NCBI GenBank assembly: GCA_021785515.1
Contig: JAJYEX010000006.1
Span: 96,887 to 160,886 of the forward strand
Source of the DNA: Pseudomonadota bacterium
GTDB lineage: Bacteria > Pseudomonadota > Gammaproteobacteria > Acidiferrobacterales > UBA6901
Length of the DNA stretch: 64,000 nucleotides
Reading direction: 5' to 3'
Part shown: one piece after another, positions 1-10,229 of the stretch
Layout: the number at the start of each line of letters is the position of its first letter
Numbering within the stretch: the stretch's first letter is position 1
Notes under the pieces: generated by a model
Databases searched by the model: none
What the model was told of the DNA's origin: nothing
Seen by the model: only the letters and a program-made list of their open reading frames with translations
Position numbers and translations under genes: made by a program

Positions 1-998
1 TCGATGCCCTTGCGCAGCAGTTCCTGCTCGATCATTTCTTTGAGGGAACGGATTGCCTCGAAGGCGCCGTAGTCGAGATAGCGCCGGTAGACAAACGGAC
101 GCAGGCGTTCGAGCAGCTCCGTACCGGCTCTGCGGTCGCCCGCCACCTGGCGGGCCTTTATCAGCGCGTACCGTTCCCACTCCCGGCCGTGGATCTGGTA
201 GTACCGCTCCATCGCATCGAACGACAGGGCAAGCGGTCCGCTGGACCCGTGCGGGCGTAGACGCATGTCGACCCGGAACACCCGGCCATCGACAGTCAGT
301 CCGCCCAGCACGTCAACCAAACTGCGGCCCAGGGCAGAAAAGAATTCAGCGTTGCTCAACGGCTGCGGTCCCGCCACCTCACCGTCCCCGGAGTAGGCAA
401 ATATGAGGTCTATATCGGACGAAAAATTGAGTTCTTCACCGCCGAGCTTGCCCATGCCCAGAATCATCATCAAAGCCGGTGTGCCATCCGCAGCCATGGG
501 ACGACCCAGCCGTTCCATCGACCAGGCGGTCAGGCGCGTCAGGGCGGCATCCAGGCAGGCGTCCGCCAGGCCGCTGAGCTCCAACATCACCTCGCCAAGC
601 GAAGCCCAGCCCGCCAGATCCCGCCATGCGATCCGCACCATCTCGCGCGAACGCTGGCGTCGCAACGCCGCCTTCAGCACGACCTCATCGGCGGCATCGG
701 CCAGGACAGCGGCGACCCGGGCGGCTAGGTCGCCGTCGCCACAGGGGCGGAAGAGATCGCCACTTCCGGTCAGGTCGGCCAGCAAAGAAGGATGGGCGAT
801 ACAGGTGCGTGCCACAAACTCGCTCGCGGCCCACACACGCGGCAGAGACGCAAAAAACTTCTGGGTGTCGCCGTTCACGACCGGCATGTGTCCGACTCGG
901 GACCGGTAGTCAGCCCAGCGTTCCCGGACACGGGACTGCAGGGGATGGGGGAGCAGCGCGAGAGCGTATTCGACCGCATCCTCGGGACGATCGACCAT
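1..998 (-). CDS. glnE: Bifunctional glutamine synthetase adenylyltransferase/deadenylylase, 5' part
   Basis: GlnE adds and removes AMP on glutamine synthetase in response to PII and glutamine. Only the N-terminal 332 codons lie in the window; the gene continues past position 1. Translating the minus strand from the ATG at 998 gives family motifs of the N-terminal nucleotidyltransferase (deadenylylase) half: GMGKLGG at residues 181-187, SSDIDLIF at 193-200 with the metal-binding aspartates, and RVDMRLRP at 242-249. The frame is open to the window edge. It is divergent from the O-methyltransferase gene with about 100 bases between them. The identity is certain for the part seen; the C-terminal adenylylase half is not visible. 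Confidence 0.95.
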   Translation of the reverse strand, partial: MVDRPEDAVEYALALLPHPLQSRVRERWADYRSRVGHMPVVNGDTQKFFASLPRVWAASEFVARTCIAHPSLLADLTGSGDLFRPCGDGDLAARVAAVLADAADEVVLKAALRRQRSREMVRIAWRDLAGWASLGEVMLELSGLADACLDAALTRLTAWSMERLGRPMAADGTPALMMILGMGKLGGEELNFSSDIDLIFAYSGDGEVAGPQPLSNAEFFSALGRSLVDVLGGLTVDGRVFRVDMRLRPHGSSGPLALSFDAMERYYQIHGREWERYALIKARQVAGDRRAGTELLERLRPFVYRRYLDYGAFEAIRSLKEMIEQELLRKGI

Positions 999-1099
999 GA
1001 CTCACCCTCACTTATATACTTGCGTTACCGTTCCCGGTCGGTGGGGCAGTCACCGGCCGATTCCGTCCTAAAGACAGGGGCATGCACAGGAGACAGACC

Positions 1100-1741
1100 A
1101 TGAAGCCGCTTGTCAGTGAGGCCATAGAAACCTACTGTAGAGAACATTCCGCGAGACCGTCCGCACTGCTCCAGGAGCTGGAAGCATACACGATCGCCCA
1201 TTGCGCTCAACCGCAGATGATTACCGGCGCCCTGGAGGGCGCCATGTTGGGATTGCTCATTAAGCTGACCGGTGCACGCCGCATTCTTGAGGTGGGAATG
1301 TTCACGGGATATTCGGCGTTGACGATGGCCGAAGCCCTGCCGGAAGACGGCATGATTCTCTCCTGTGACGTCAATCCCGACACCACGGCGATCGCGCAAT
1401 CGTTTTTTAGGCGTAGCCCGCACGGCAGGAAAATTGAAGTACGCCTGGGTCCGGCTCTGGATACGCTGGCAGCCCTGGAGGCAGGACGGGAATTTGATCT
1501 GGCATTCATAGACGCCGACAAGGAGAACTACATCGGGTATTACGAAGCGGCTTTGGCCCGCCTGCGTTCCGGCGGTCTCGTTGTCGCCGACAATGTGCTG
1601 TGGTCCGGCGCAGTCCTGAACCCGAAGCACGAAAGCGACCGGGCCATCGTCGCCTTCAATGACCACATGCAGCGTGACGGGCGGGTCGAACACGTGATGC
1701 TCACGATCCGCGACGGCATAACCCTGGCAAGGAAGCGGTGA
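1100..1741 (+). CDS. Class I SAM-dependent O-methyltransferase (caffeoyl-CoA OMT-like family)
   Basis: A 213-aa methyltransferase. The SAM-binding motif I is ILEVGMFTGYSALTMA, and the metal and substrate region reads AFIDADKENY followed by GGLVVADNVLWSG, as in the small Methyltransf_3 family that methylates catechol-type hydroxyls. I chose the ATG at 1100 over the upstream ATG at 1082 because AGGAGA at 1088-1093 sits six bases before it. The physiological substrate cannot be read from sequence; family members act on phenolic compounds. It stands alone between glnE and groEL and ends before a hairpin it shares with groEL. Confidence 0.85.
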   Translation: MKPLVSEAIETYCREHSARPSALLQELEAYTIAHCAQPQMITGALEGAMLGLLIKLTGARRILEVGMFTGYSALTMAEALPEDGMILSCDVNPDTTAIAQSFFRRSPHGRKIEVRLGPALDTLAALEAGREFDLAFIDADKENYIGYYEAALARLRSGGLVVADNVLWSGAVLNPKHESDRAIVAFNDHMQRDGRVEHVMLTIRDGITLARKR

Positions 1742-1757
1742 CGGCCGCCATAAAGTG

Positions 1758-1784
1758 AAAGGCCCCGCACATGGCGGGGCCTTT
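1758..1784. terminator. Bidirectional terminator between O-methyltransferase and groEL
   Basis: A perfect inverted repeat with 11-bp arms, AAAGGCCCCGC (1758-1768) and GCGGGGCCTTT (1774-1784), and a 5-base loop. A short T run flanks each arm, so it can end transcription from both convergent genes. Confidence 0.8.
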
Positions 1785-1808
1785 CGGTTACTGCCGGGCA
1801 GCGGATGC

Positions 1809-3470
<1,662 letters not shown>

Positions 3471-3505
3471 TCACTGAGTTCGTATCACGTCCTAGCAAAC
3501 AGGAG

Positions 3506-3799
3506 TTACTTGCCCTCGACCACACCCATGATGTCTTCTTCGCGCATCACGAGCAGCTCTTCGTCCCCGACCTTAACCTCGGTACCGGAGTACTTGCCGA
3601 ACAGCACACGGTCTCCGACTTTCACATCAAGCGGGCGCACCTGCCCATTCTCGAGAATCTTGCCCTTGCCGGCGGCAACGACTTCGCCCTGTATGGGTTT
3701 CTCTTTTGCGGTATCTGGAATCACGATGCCGCCGGCGGTTTTGCGCTCTTCTTCTAGACGGCGCACGATGACACGGTCATGAAGTGGACGAATTTTCAC
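3506..3799 (-). CDS. groES: Co-chaperonin GroES (Hsp10)
   Basis: The heptameric lid of GroEL. From the GTG at 3799 the product is 97 aa and begins [12 protein letters not shown] like the family; it contains the mobile loop ([19 protein letters not shown]) and ends [17 protein letters not shown] lies eight bases upstream of that GTG. The frame also extends in-frame to an ATG at 3838, which would add 13 residues and has its own good ribosome site (AGGAGGA). The shorter form matches family length, so I chose it, but both starts look usable. Confidence 0.93.
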   Translation of the reverse strand: MKIRPLHDRVIVRRLEEERKTAGGIVIPDTAKEKPIQGEVVAAGKGKILENGQVRPLDVKVGDRVLFGKYSGTEVKVGDEELLVMREEDIMGVVEGK

Positions 3800-3899
3800 T
3801 GATGCTTCTCCTGGTTTCTTTGCGGATTGTGCAGTCATTGCTCTTCCTCCTGATTTGCCAATGACAGGTCTAACCTTCGAGGCGGGGCGTCACAATTTA

Positions 3900-3926
3900 T
3901 TAGCACTCGCCACAGGTGAGTGCCAA
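3900..3926. promoter_or_regulatory. CIRCE operator (HrcA binding site) for groESL
   Basis: TTAGCACTC at 3900-3908, nine spacer bases, then GAGTGCCAA at 3918-3926. This matches the CIRCE consensus TTAGCACTC-N9-GAGTGCTAA with one change in the second arm. It lies between the groES promoter and the groES start, as expected for repression by HrcA. No hrcA gene is in the window. Confidence 0.93.
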
Positions 3927-3953
3927 TGATAGGGTTTATCCCCTTATTGTCAA
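3926..3953 (-). promoter_or_regulatory. Sigma70 promoter of groESL
   Basis: Read on the minus strand: a perfect -35 TTGACA (3948-3953), a 16-base spacer, and a -10 TATCAT (3926-3931). The -10 box directly abuts the CIRCE palindrome, so HrcA would block initiation. I see no clear sigma32 promoter in addition. Confidence 0.8.
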
Positions 3954-3961
3954 GTCCTATA

Positions 3962-4497
3962 CGTCGGTTGTCGCTGGCCAATAGTTTTGCAACCCCGGCC
4001 ACTATCGTGCCAGTCCCCCCGGGCGGAGCCGACGCGCTCCATCAAGCCGAACATCGGACTGCAGCGAGAGCCGGCCTCACCAGGCTTTCAAGGAAATGAC
4101 CCCCGCCGGAATATGCCGGGAAAATGGCTCTCGGCAGCAGAGTCGCGGGTTCAAACAACGCCGGTGGCAAATGCTGGAACTGGTCCGACTAATTCCGGGT
4201 GGTTCAACCCGAACGCCAGGCGCCAACTCGGAGCGGGATTGAGGTCTGAAGATCGCGACTCCCGGTTTTCTACGACAACGGAATAGGAAAAGAGGCCATC
4301 GGCAGGGTCCGCGACGGGGGAGGTCTATCCATAAAGACCCCGGCACAGCTTCACTAAAAAAAAGGGCGACATACACGTATGTTATGTCACCCTAACCACA
4401 CAACTTGGCACTCTAGCACCAAGAAGAAGTCCAAGAAAGTGACCGAATAAATCCGATACTGGACAATAATTTGCGACCACTCGCCACGGAGCGCCTG
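3962..4497. other. Gene-free stretch between groES and cutA
   Basis: 536 bases with no credible gene. Open frames here have no start signal or family resemblance. Two GGTTCAA-like words around 4149 and 4202 recall tRNA T-loops, but no cloverleaf can be drawn. The only structured element I see is the hairpin next to an A8 run at about 4356-4392. Confidence 0.5.
4356..4392 (-). terminator. Orphan terminator-like hairpin with T8 tail on the minus strand
   Basis: Arms GGGCGACATA (4364-4373) and TATGTCACCC (4383-4392) pair with one C-A mismatch; eight A residues precede them on +, giving TTTTTTTT after the stem on the minus strand. That is terminator form for minus-strand transcription, yet no minus-strand gene ends here. 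It may mark an unrecognised small RNA or a gene remnant. Confidence 0.45.
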
Positions 4498-4827
4498 ATG
4501 ACTGACCCCCTCTGCCAGATCGTTATCACGACCCTGCCTGACGGCCAAGCCGCACAGCGGCTGGGCACTACCCTCGTAGGGGAAGGCCTTGCAGCCTGCG
4601 TTAACATTCTGCCCGCGGGCCAATCCATATATACTTGGCACGGTAAGATAGAAACTGCGACGGAGTGCCTGGTTCTCGTCAAATCCCTGACAGCACGCTA
4701 CAAGGCAATTGAGGAACGGATCCGCGCGCTGCACCCGTACGAACTTCCCGAAATTATCGCTGTCCCAATCGCGGACGGATTGTCCGCTTACCTAGCATGG
4801 CTCCACAACCCGGATACTGCTCCATGA
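4498..4827 (+). CDS. cutA: Divalent-cation tolerance protein CutA
   Basis: A 109-aa trimeric ferredoxin-like protein linked in E. coli to copper tolerance, with a still unclear biochemical role. Family features are ACVNILPAGQSIYTWHGKIE and the C-terminal HPYELPEIIAVPI. The start at 4498 (MTDPLCQIVITTLP) matches the family and is preceded by CGGAG; an upstream in-frame ATG at 4471 would add nine unrelated residues. Its stop overlaps the start of dsbD (ATGA at 4824-4827), so the two are probably translationally coupled, a cutA-dsbD order also found in enterobacteria. Confidence 0.92.
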   Translation: MTDPLCQIVITTLPDGQAAQRLGTTLVGEGLAACVNILPAGQSIYTWHGKIETATECLVLVKSLTARYKAIEERIRALHPYELPEIIAVPIADGLSAYLAWLHNPDTAP

Positions 4828-7097
4828 AATCGCTGTACTGCTTTGTGCTGGGCACGGCAATCGCCCTGTCCGTCGTCTCTTCCGTCCGTGCCGACTCGCT
4901 ACCGGGGGAAGCGCTTAATCCGGGTGCGGCGTTCGCTCTCAATGTAGAGGTCCAAAACCCCGATACCGTGGTCGCCCACTGGAAGATTGCCAAGGGCTAT
5001 TACCTCTATCAGGACAAGTTCCGGTTTCTGGCACGCAGTGGGGGTGTCGTGCTGGGGCACCCCGTCTTCCCTGCTGCCCTCATCAAGCATGACGCTTTTG
5101 TAGGGAATGTCGCCGTCTACCGCAACGGCGTAAGCGTGGCGTTGCCATTGATGCGCACCAACCCGGCAGCCCAAAGTCTGAACCTGCAGGTGACCGCCCA
5201 GGGATGTGCTGATATGGGCATATGTTATCCGCCGATCACCAAGACGGTAGCGCTTGTTCTGCCGCCGGTCGCGGCCGCACAAGCTACAGTCTCCGCCGGA
5301 ACCAACGGACCATTCCTCAGACGGGGACAGGCTTTCCGTCTCAGCGTCGCACGGCGGGATGCTCATACGCTCAGCGCGCGTCTTATCATCGCGCCTGGCT
5401 ACTATTTGTACCGCGACAAGATTCACTTCCGACTGTTGCCGGGCCAGGGAGTGCACCTGGCACCTTACGTCCTGCCAAACGGCTCCGTGAAGGTTGATCC
5501 CTTCATCGGACGCACCGAAATCTACCGTTCTCCGATAAGAGTGCTTCTGCCTCTGGTCGGAAACACCGCGCAGGTCGGGTCTTTGCGGCTGCGGGCACGC
5601 TACCAGGGCTGCGCAGAGAAAGGGATTTGCTATCCGCCGGTCACGAAGATTGTGACCGTGGCGATGACCGGGCCTGGAGTGTTGAATGTCGCCACGTCGG
5701 CCGGTGGCCCGGCAGTCCCGCTGACACACCATGCTGACTTGGAGACCTATTTGATTGCGATGCTGGCAGCCTTCGGCACCGGCATTCTCCTGGCCTTCAC
5801 GCCCTGCGTGCTGCCCATGATCCCGATACTCTCGAGCATCATCGTCGGACAAAGCGACCGTCACGTCACCAAGTTGCGCGCCGGGGCGCTGTCAGTGTCC
5901 TACGTGCTGGGCACTGCCACGACCTACACCGTCGCCGGGGCGCTGGCCGGGGCCACCGGCGTTCAACTGCAGGCGTATTTCCAGAATCCCTACGCAATCG
6001 GCCTGTTCAGCGCCATATTCGTGCTTCTGGCGCTATCGATGTTTGGCTTCTACGAACTGCAGATGCCCGCATTCATCCAGTCGCATCTGCACCGCCACAG
6101 CCAGGAACTGCACAAGAAGAGTGGCCAGTTCCGGGGCGGCGCATTCGTGGGCACATTCGCCCTGGGCCTGCTCTCCGCCCTGATCGTGGGCGCCTGTGTC
6201 TCCCCCCTGCTTATCTCGGCACTGGGCATCGCCATTTCGAGCCACGATCCGATGCTGGGTGCCGCCATCATGTTTTCGATCGCCATGGGCACCGGCGCTG
6301 TCCTCATAGCCTTGGGCGTGGGTGCGGGCGCGCTGATTCCGAAAGCCGGGGCCTGGATGGACCGCGTGAAACACGTCTTCGGTGTGCTGCTGCTCGGCAT
6401 CGCCATCTACACCCTGAGCGCGCTGCCGCAGGTGCCGGTACTGCTGCTTTGGGCAGCGCTGCTGATCGTCACCGGCATCTACCTCGGCGCCACGCAGTCT
6501 TTGCCGAAGGGCGCCAGCGGCTGGTACTACCTGTGGAAGGGTCTGGGCACCGTTATGCTGGTCTGGGGAATCGTGGCGCTGATTGGCGGCCTGAGCGGCC
6601 GACGCGATGTTCTTCAGCCGCTTCCGCCCGATGGCATCCCGGGTATCGCCTCCCGGATTGCCACCGGCACAACCGGGGGGTTACCGGCGCCGCTGTTCCG
6701 ACGCTACCCGGCCGGAAAGCAGATTTTGGCCGCCATGGCCACGGCGCGGATGCAAAACAAACCGGTGGTTCTTGATTTTTACGCCACCTGGTGCGTCGAG
6801 TGTGTCCAGCTCGAGCGCGGTACGTTTGCTGATTCGCGCGTGCGCGCCGCGTTGCAACCTTTCGTCACATTGCAAGCGGACGTCACCGACACCAATGCCA
6901 CAACCCAGGCGTTCAAGCAACGGTTCGGCATCCTCGGGCCTCCGGCGGTATTGTGGTTTGCGCCGGATGGAAGGGAGCTGAAAAACCTCAACTTCTACGG
7001 GTACCGTTCCCCGGCTAAGTTTCTAGCCACGGTTCGTCGGGCCGAGGCTGAATTTTCGGGAAGGGAGCCGGCTGGCTCACCATCGGGAGCATCATGA
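4824..7097 (+). CDS. dsbD: Thiol:disulfide interchange protein DsbD with duplicated alpha domain
   Basis: DsbD moves electrons from cytoplasmic thioredoxin across the inner membrane to periplasmic reductases. The 757-aa product starts with a signal peptide (MKSLYCFVLGTAIALSVVSS). It then carries two alpha-type periplasmic domains, each with the C-x5-C-Y-P-P motif (Cys128/134 and Cys263/269), where the E. coli protein has one. The membrane domain holds the redox cysteines in TPCVLPM (Cys328) and GACVSPLL (Cys458), and the C-terminal thioredoxin-like domain has YATWCVEC (Cys657/660). It overlaps cutA by four bases and the next thioredoxin gene by one, so the three form one unit. Confidence 0.93.
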   Translation: MKSLYCFVLGTAIALSVVSSVRADSLPGEALNPGAAFALNVEVQNPDTVVAHWKIAKGYYLYQDKFRFLARSGGVVLGHPVFPAALIKHDAFVGNVAVYRNGVSVALPLMRTNPAAQSLNLQVTAQGCADMGICYPPITKTVALVLPPVAAAQATVSAGTNGPFLRRGQAFRLSVARRDAHTLSARLIIAPGYYLYRDKIHFRLLPGQGVHLAPYVLPNGSVKVDPFIGRTEIYRSPIRVLLPLVGNTAQVGSLRLRARYQGCAEKGICYPPVTKIVTVAMTGPGVLNVATSAGGPAVPLTHHADLETYLIAMLAAFGTGILLAFTPCVLPMIPILSSIIVGQSDRHVTKLRAGALSVSYVLGTATTYTVAGALAGATGVQLQAYFQNPYAIGLFSAIFVLLALSMFGFYELQMPAFIQSHLHRHSQELHKKSGQFRGGAFVGTFALGLLSALIVGACVSPLLISALGIAISSHDPMLGAAIMFSIAMGTGAVLIALGVGAGALIPKAGAWMDRVKHVFGVLLLGIAIYTLSALPQVPVLLLWAALLIVTGIYLGATQSLPKGASGWYYLWKGLGTVMLVWGIVALIGGLSGRRDVLQPLPPDGIPGIASRIATGTTGGLPAPLFRRYPAGKQILAAMATARMQNKPVVLDFYATWCVECVQLERGTFADSRVRAALQPFVTLQADVTDTNATTQAFKQRFGILGPPAVLWFAPDGRELKNLNFYGYRSPAKFLATVRRAEAEFSGREPAGSPSGAS

Positions 7098-7642
7098 TGA
7101 AGAGATTTGTATTACTGGCATCAGCCGCGATCATCGCGGGTATCGTTGGCGTATGGCTCGGGCAACGCCTGCACCACACCTCCAACTCCGCCACCCTGAC
7201 TCCCTTCGCACCGGTCGCGGTGACGAGCAAGCATGCTGCCGCCTTCACGCTCCCGGACCTCCGGGGACACGAGCGGAGCATTCAGGACTGGAAGGGCAAG
7301 GTCCGCATCGTGAATTTCTGGGCGACCTGGTGCCCCCCCTGCCGGGAGGAGATCCCGGAGTTCATCCGGGCCCAGCGTCGCTACGGGCCTAAGGGATTGC
7401 AGATCATTGGCATTGCGGTCGATCGCACCTCCCGGGTGATCGCCTTCTACCGGGCGCGAAACATGAACTACCCGGTGCTGCTGGGAGAAGGGGCAGGTCC
7501 GGAACTTATGGCAAAATACGGCGACAGCGAGGGAGGCCTGCCCTACAGCATCATTCTTAACCGCCAAGGACACATCGTGGCCCGGAAGCTGGGTGCATTC
7601 ACTGAAACCGAACTGAACGACACCCTGAAGCGTTTGCTCTAG
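7097..7642 (+). CDS. TlpA/ResA-type membrane-anchored thioredoxin
   Basis: A 181-aa protein with one N-terminal hydrophobic signal or anchor segment (FVLLASAAIIAGIVGVWLG) and a redoxin domain with the active site WATWCPPCREE. Proteins of this kind reduce periplasmic disulfides, for example in cytochrome c maturation, and are charged by DsbD. Being overlapped with dsbD fits that role. Two adjacent ATGs (7094, 7097) lie in ATGATGA across the dsbD stop; I chose 7097 because GGGAG at 7085-7089 is then seven bases upstream. The exact client is unknown. Confidence 0.85.
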   Translation: MKRFVLLASAAIIAGIVGVWLGQRLHHTSNSATLTPFAPVAVTSKHAAAFTLPDLRGHERSIQDWKGKVRIVNFWATWCPPCREEIPEFIRAQRRYGPKGLQIIGIAVDRTSRVIAFYRARNMNYPVLLGEGAGPELMAKYGDSEGGLPYSIILNRQGHIVARKLGAFTETELNDTLKRLL

Positions 7643-7836
7643 TCCATGGCGGAAAAACCTAAAATGCGCCAGTCCGGCCGCTTCACCCATCGAACTCCGG
7701 CGAAATCGCCGCAATCTGCCCTGAACTGGACATTACCTACGCATCTGCGTACTATCCTCAGCCCGAACCACACCGTGGTGGCATGAAAACGTGTACCGTT
7801 CCGCCCTAGGCAGCGGGCGACATCGACCGGAGGGCT

Positions 7837-8319
7837 ATGGCCGAGATACTGGTACTCAATGGTCCGAATCTCAATCTGCTTGGGGTGCGGGAACCGCAAC
7901 ACTACGGTTCTACCGATCTTGGCACGATAAACTCCGAACTGGTGCGGATCGCGCAGGGAACCGGGCACAATCTGAGCTTTTTCCAGAGCAATGCCGAACA
8001 TGAACTGGTGCAACGAGTGCACCAGGCCATGGAGCAGAAAACCAGTTTTATCCTGCTGAATCCGGCTGCCTTCACCCATACCAGCATTGCATTGCGCGAT
8101 GCGCTCGCGGCAACGGGCATTCCGTTCATTGAGATCCATCTCTCGAACGTTCATGCGCGCGAACCGTTCCGGCACCGCTCCTATTTCTCTGATCTCGCCT
8201 GTGGCGTCATCAGCGGCCTCGGTGCTCAAGGCTATGAGTTGGCACTGGCAGCTGCGATCCGGCACTTAAAAAACCAGGACAAAAAAAGTGGACATACGCA
8301 AAATCAAGAAACTCATTGA
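7837..8319 (+). CDS. aroQ: 3-Dehydroquinate dehydratase, type II
   Basis: Catalyses the third shikimate-pathway step, dehydration of 3-dehydroquinate, as a cytosolic dodecamer. Characteristic segments are [17 protein letters not shown] with the catalytic tyrosine region (HYGSTDL), [27 protein letters not shown] and [18 protein letters not shown] with the catalytic histidine. GGAGGG lies just before the ATG. The 160-aa product has a slightly long polar C-terminus because its last 32 bases overlap accB. The aroQ-accB-accC order is common in gammaproteobacteria. Confidence 0.95.
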   Translation: MAEILVLNGPNLNLLGVREPQHYGSTDLGTINSELVRIAQGTGHNLSFFQSNAEHELVQRVHQAMEQKTSFILLNPAAFTHTSIALRDALAATGIPFIEIHLSNVHAREPFRHRSYFSDLACGVISGLGAQGYELALAAAIRHLKNQDKKSGHTQNQETH

Positions 8320-8749
8320 GATGCTTGAGGAATCCAACCTCTCGGAAATCGAAATCCGCGAGGGGGAAGAAACCATCCGGCTGAGCCGCATACTGACCGC
8401 TCTTCCGGCTGCACCGATCCTGACGCAGGCGCAATTCCCGGTTTCGGCGGCGCCCGCGGCGGCCCTACCCGCTGCGGAGGCCGGCAGGCCTGCGGAAGCC
8501 GCTGCTGCTCCATCCGGTCACGTGGTGACTTCTCCGATGGTCGGCAGCTTCTACCGCTCGCCCTCTCCCAATGCGGCGCCGTTTGTGGAGGTGGGCGCTC
8601 AGGTCAAGGTGGGCGACACCTTGTGCATCATCGAGGCAATGAAGATGCTAAACCCGATCGAGGCCGACAAGGCAGGGGTGATCAAGGCCATCCTCAAGGA
8701 GAACGGCCAGCCTGTGGAATACGGTGAACCGCTGTTTGTCATTGAATAA
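8288..8749 (+). CDS. accB: Acetyl-CoA carboxylase biotin carboxyl carrier protein
   Basis: BCCP carries carboxybiotin between the biotin carboxylase and the transcarboxylase in the first step of fatty-acid synthesis. The 153-aa product has the N-terminal [20 protein letters not shown] segment, an Ala/Pro-rich linker at about residues 45-78, and a biotinyl domain with EAMKMLN, whose lysine is biotinylated. The start is GTG at 8288, inside the end of aroQ, so it is likely coupled to it. accC follows after 23 bases. Confidence 0.95.
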   Translation: MDIRKIKKLIEMLEESNLSEIEIREGEETIRLSRILTALPAAPILTQAQFPVSAAPAAALPAAEAGRPAEAAAAPSGHVVTSPMVGSFYRSPSPNAAPFVEVGAQVKVGDTLCIIEAMKMLNPIEADKAGVIKAILKENGQPVEYGEPLFVIE

Positions 8750-8772
8750 TCATTGTCCGGCCTGGCAACACC

Positions 8773-10113
8773 ATGATCGAAAAAATTGTTATAGCCAATC
8801 GCGGTGAAATCGCACTGCGCATCCAGCGCGCCTGTCGCGCTCTGGGCATCCGTACCGTGGCGTTGCATTCGGAAGCCGACCGCGACGCGAAATACGTCAA
8901 ACTGGCTGACGAGTCGGTATGCATTGGTCCCCCGCCCGCCCGCGACAGTTACCTGAACATACCAGCGGTCATTAGCGCCGCCGAGGTCACCGATGCCGTC
9001 GCCATTCATCCCGGCTACGGCTTTTTATCGGAGAACGCCGATTTTGCTGAGCGCGTCGAACAGAGCGGATTCATATTCATCGGTCCGCGGGCCGAAACCA
9101 TACGGCTTATGGGAGACAAGATTTCCGCGATCCGCGCGATGAAAAAGGCCGGGGTACCCTGCGTACCCGGCTCCGACGGACCGCTTTCCGGTGACGACGA
9201 TGAAAACCTGCGCTTGGCCGAGGACATCGGCTACCCCGTGCTCATCAAAGCCACGGGTGGCGGTGGAGGCAAGGGGATGCGCGTGGTCCACAGCGAGGCC
9301 GCGCTGCGCAACGCCATCTCTCTCACCCGTGCCGAAGCCAAGGCCGCGTTCAATAATGACATCGTCTACATGGAGAAGTACCTCGAGAATCCTCGGCACG
9401 TGGAGTTTCAGGTACTGGCCGACGAGCACGGCAACGCGATCCATCTGGGTGAGCGTGACTGTTCGATGCAACGGCGCCACCAGAAGGTTGTGGAGGAAAG
9501 TCCCGCCCCAGGCATATCGGACAGGGTGCGGCAGCGCATGGGCGAGCGCTGCGCCGACGCCTGCCGCAAAATCGGATATCGGGGCGCCGGGACCTTCGAG
9601 TTTCTATATGAGAATGGCGAGTTCTATTTTATCGAGATGAACACGCGGGTGCAGGTCGAGCATCCCGTAACCGAGCTGGTCACGGGCGTGGACATTGTCC
9701 GCGAACAGCTTCTGATCGCATCGGGCGAACGCCTGTCGTACCGACAGAAGGACATCACATGGCAGGGGCATGCAATCGAGTGCCGCATTAATGCCGAAGA
9801 TCCACGGACCTTCATGCCCTCACCGGGACGCATCACCCAATTTCATCAGCCTGGGGGTCCCGGAATTCGGGTTGATTCCCATGTCTACAACAATTACGTG
9901 GTCCCCCCCTACTACGATTCGATGATCGGCAAGCTCATCGCATACGGTGCAAACCGCGAAACTGCCATGGCGCGCATGCGCATCGCGCTCAGCGAGATGG
10001 TGATCGACGGAATACGGACGAACATCGCCCTGCATCAGGACATCATGAACGACGCCGCGTTCGGTGTCGGCGGAGTAAACATCCACTACCTTGAAAAGAA
10101 GCTTGGACTATGA
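8773..10113 (+). CDS. accC: Acetyl-CoA carboxylase, biotin carboxylase subunit
   Basis: Carboxylates biotin on BCCP using ATP and bicarbonate. The 446-aa protein has the N-terminal [17 protein letters not shown], the glycine-rich ATP loop [12 protein letters not shown], and the ATP-grasp signature [18 protein letters not shown] with the catalytic Glu and Arg residues. The length is standard. It forms an operon with accB; the transcarboxylase genes accA and accD are elsewhere. Confidence 0.97.
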   Translation: MIEKIVIANRGEIALRIQRACRALGIRTVALHSEADRDAKYVKLADESVCIGPPPARDSYLNIPAVISAAEVTDAVAIHPGYGFLSENADFAERVEQSGFIFIGPRAETIRLMGDKISAIRAMKKAGVPCVPGSDGPLSGDDDENLRLAEDIGYPVLIKATGGGGGKGMRVVHSEAALRNAISLTRAEAKAAFNNDIVYMEKYLENPRHVEFQVLADEHGNAIHLGERDCSMQRRHQKVVEESPAPGISDRVRQRMGERCADACRKIGYRGAGTFEFLYENGEFYFIEMNTRVQVEHPVTELVTGVDIVREQLLIASGERLSYRQKDITWQGHAIECRINAEDPRTFMPSPGRITQFHQPGGPGIRVDSHVYNNYVVPPYYDSMIGKLIAYGANRETAMARMRIALSEMVIDGIRTNIALHQDIMNDAAFGVGGVNIHYLEKKLGL

Positions 10114-10229
10114 GTTTCCTGCCTGGGCTTGCAAGCTCATCCGTCAGGGTCCGGAACACGAACCCGGCTCAGCCGCGGCGCAGGCGACCCTCAGAGCGTC
10201 GCCCGACGAAAGCCATCGGCTGATCGGCC

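Noticed and set aside
4130..4220. A possible tRNA, suggested by GGTTCAA-like words
   Set aside because: No acceptor, D or anticodon stems could be paired around them.
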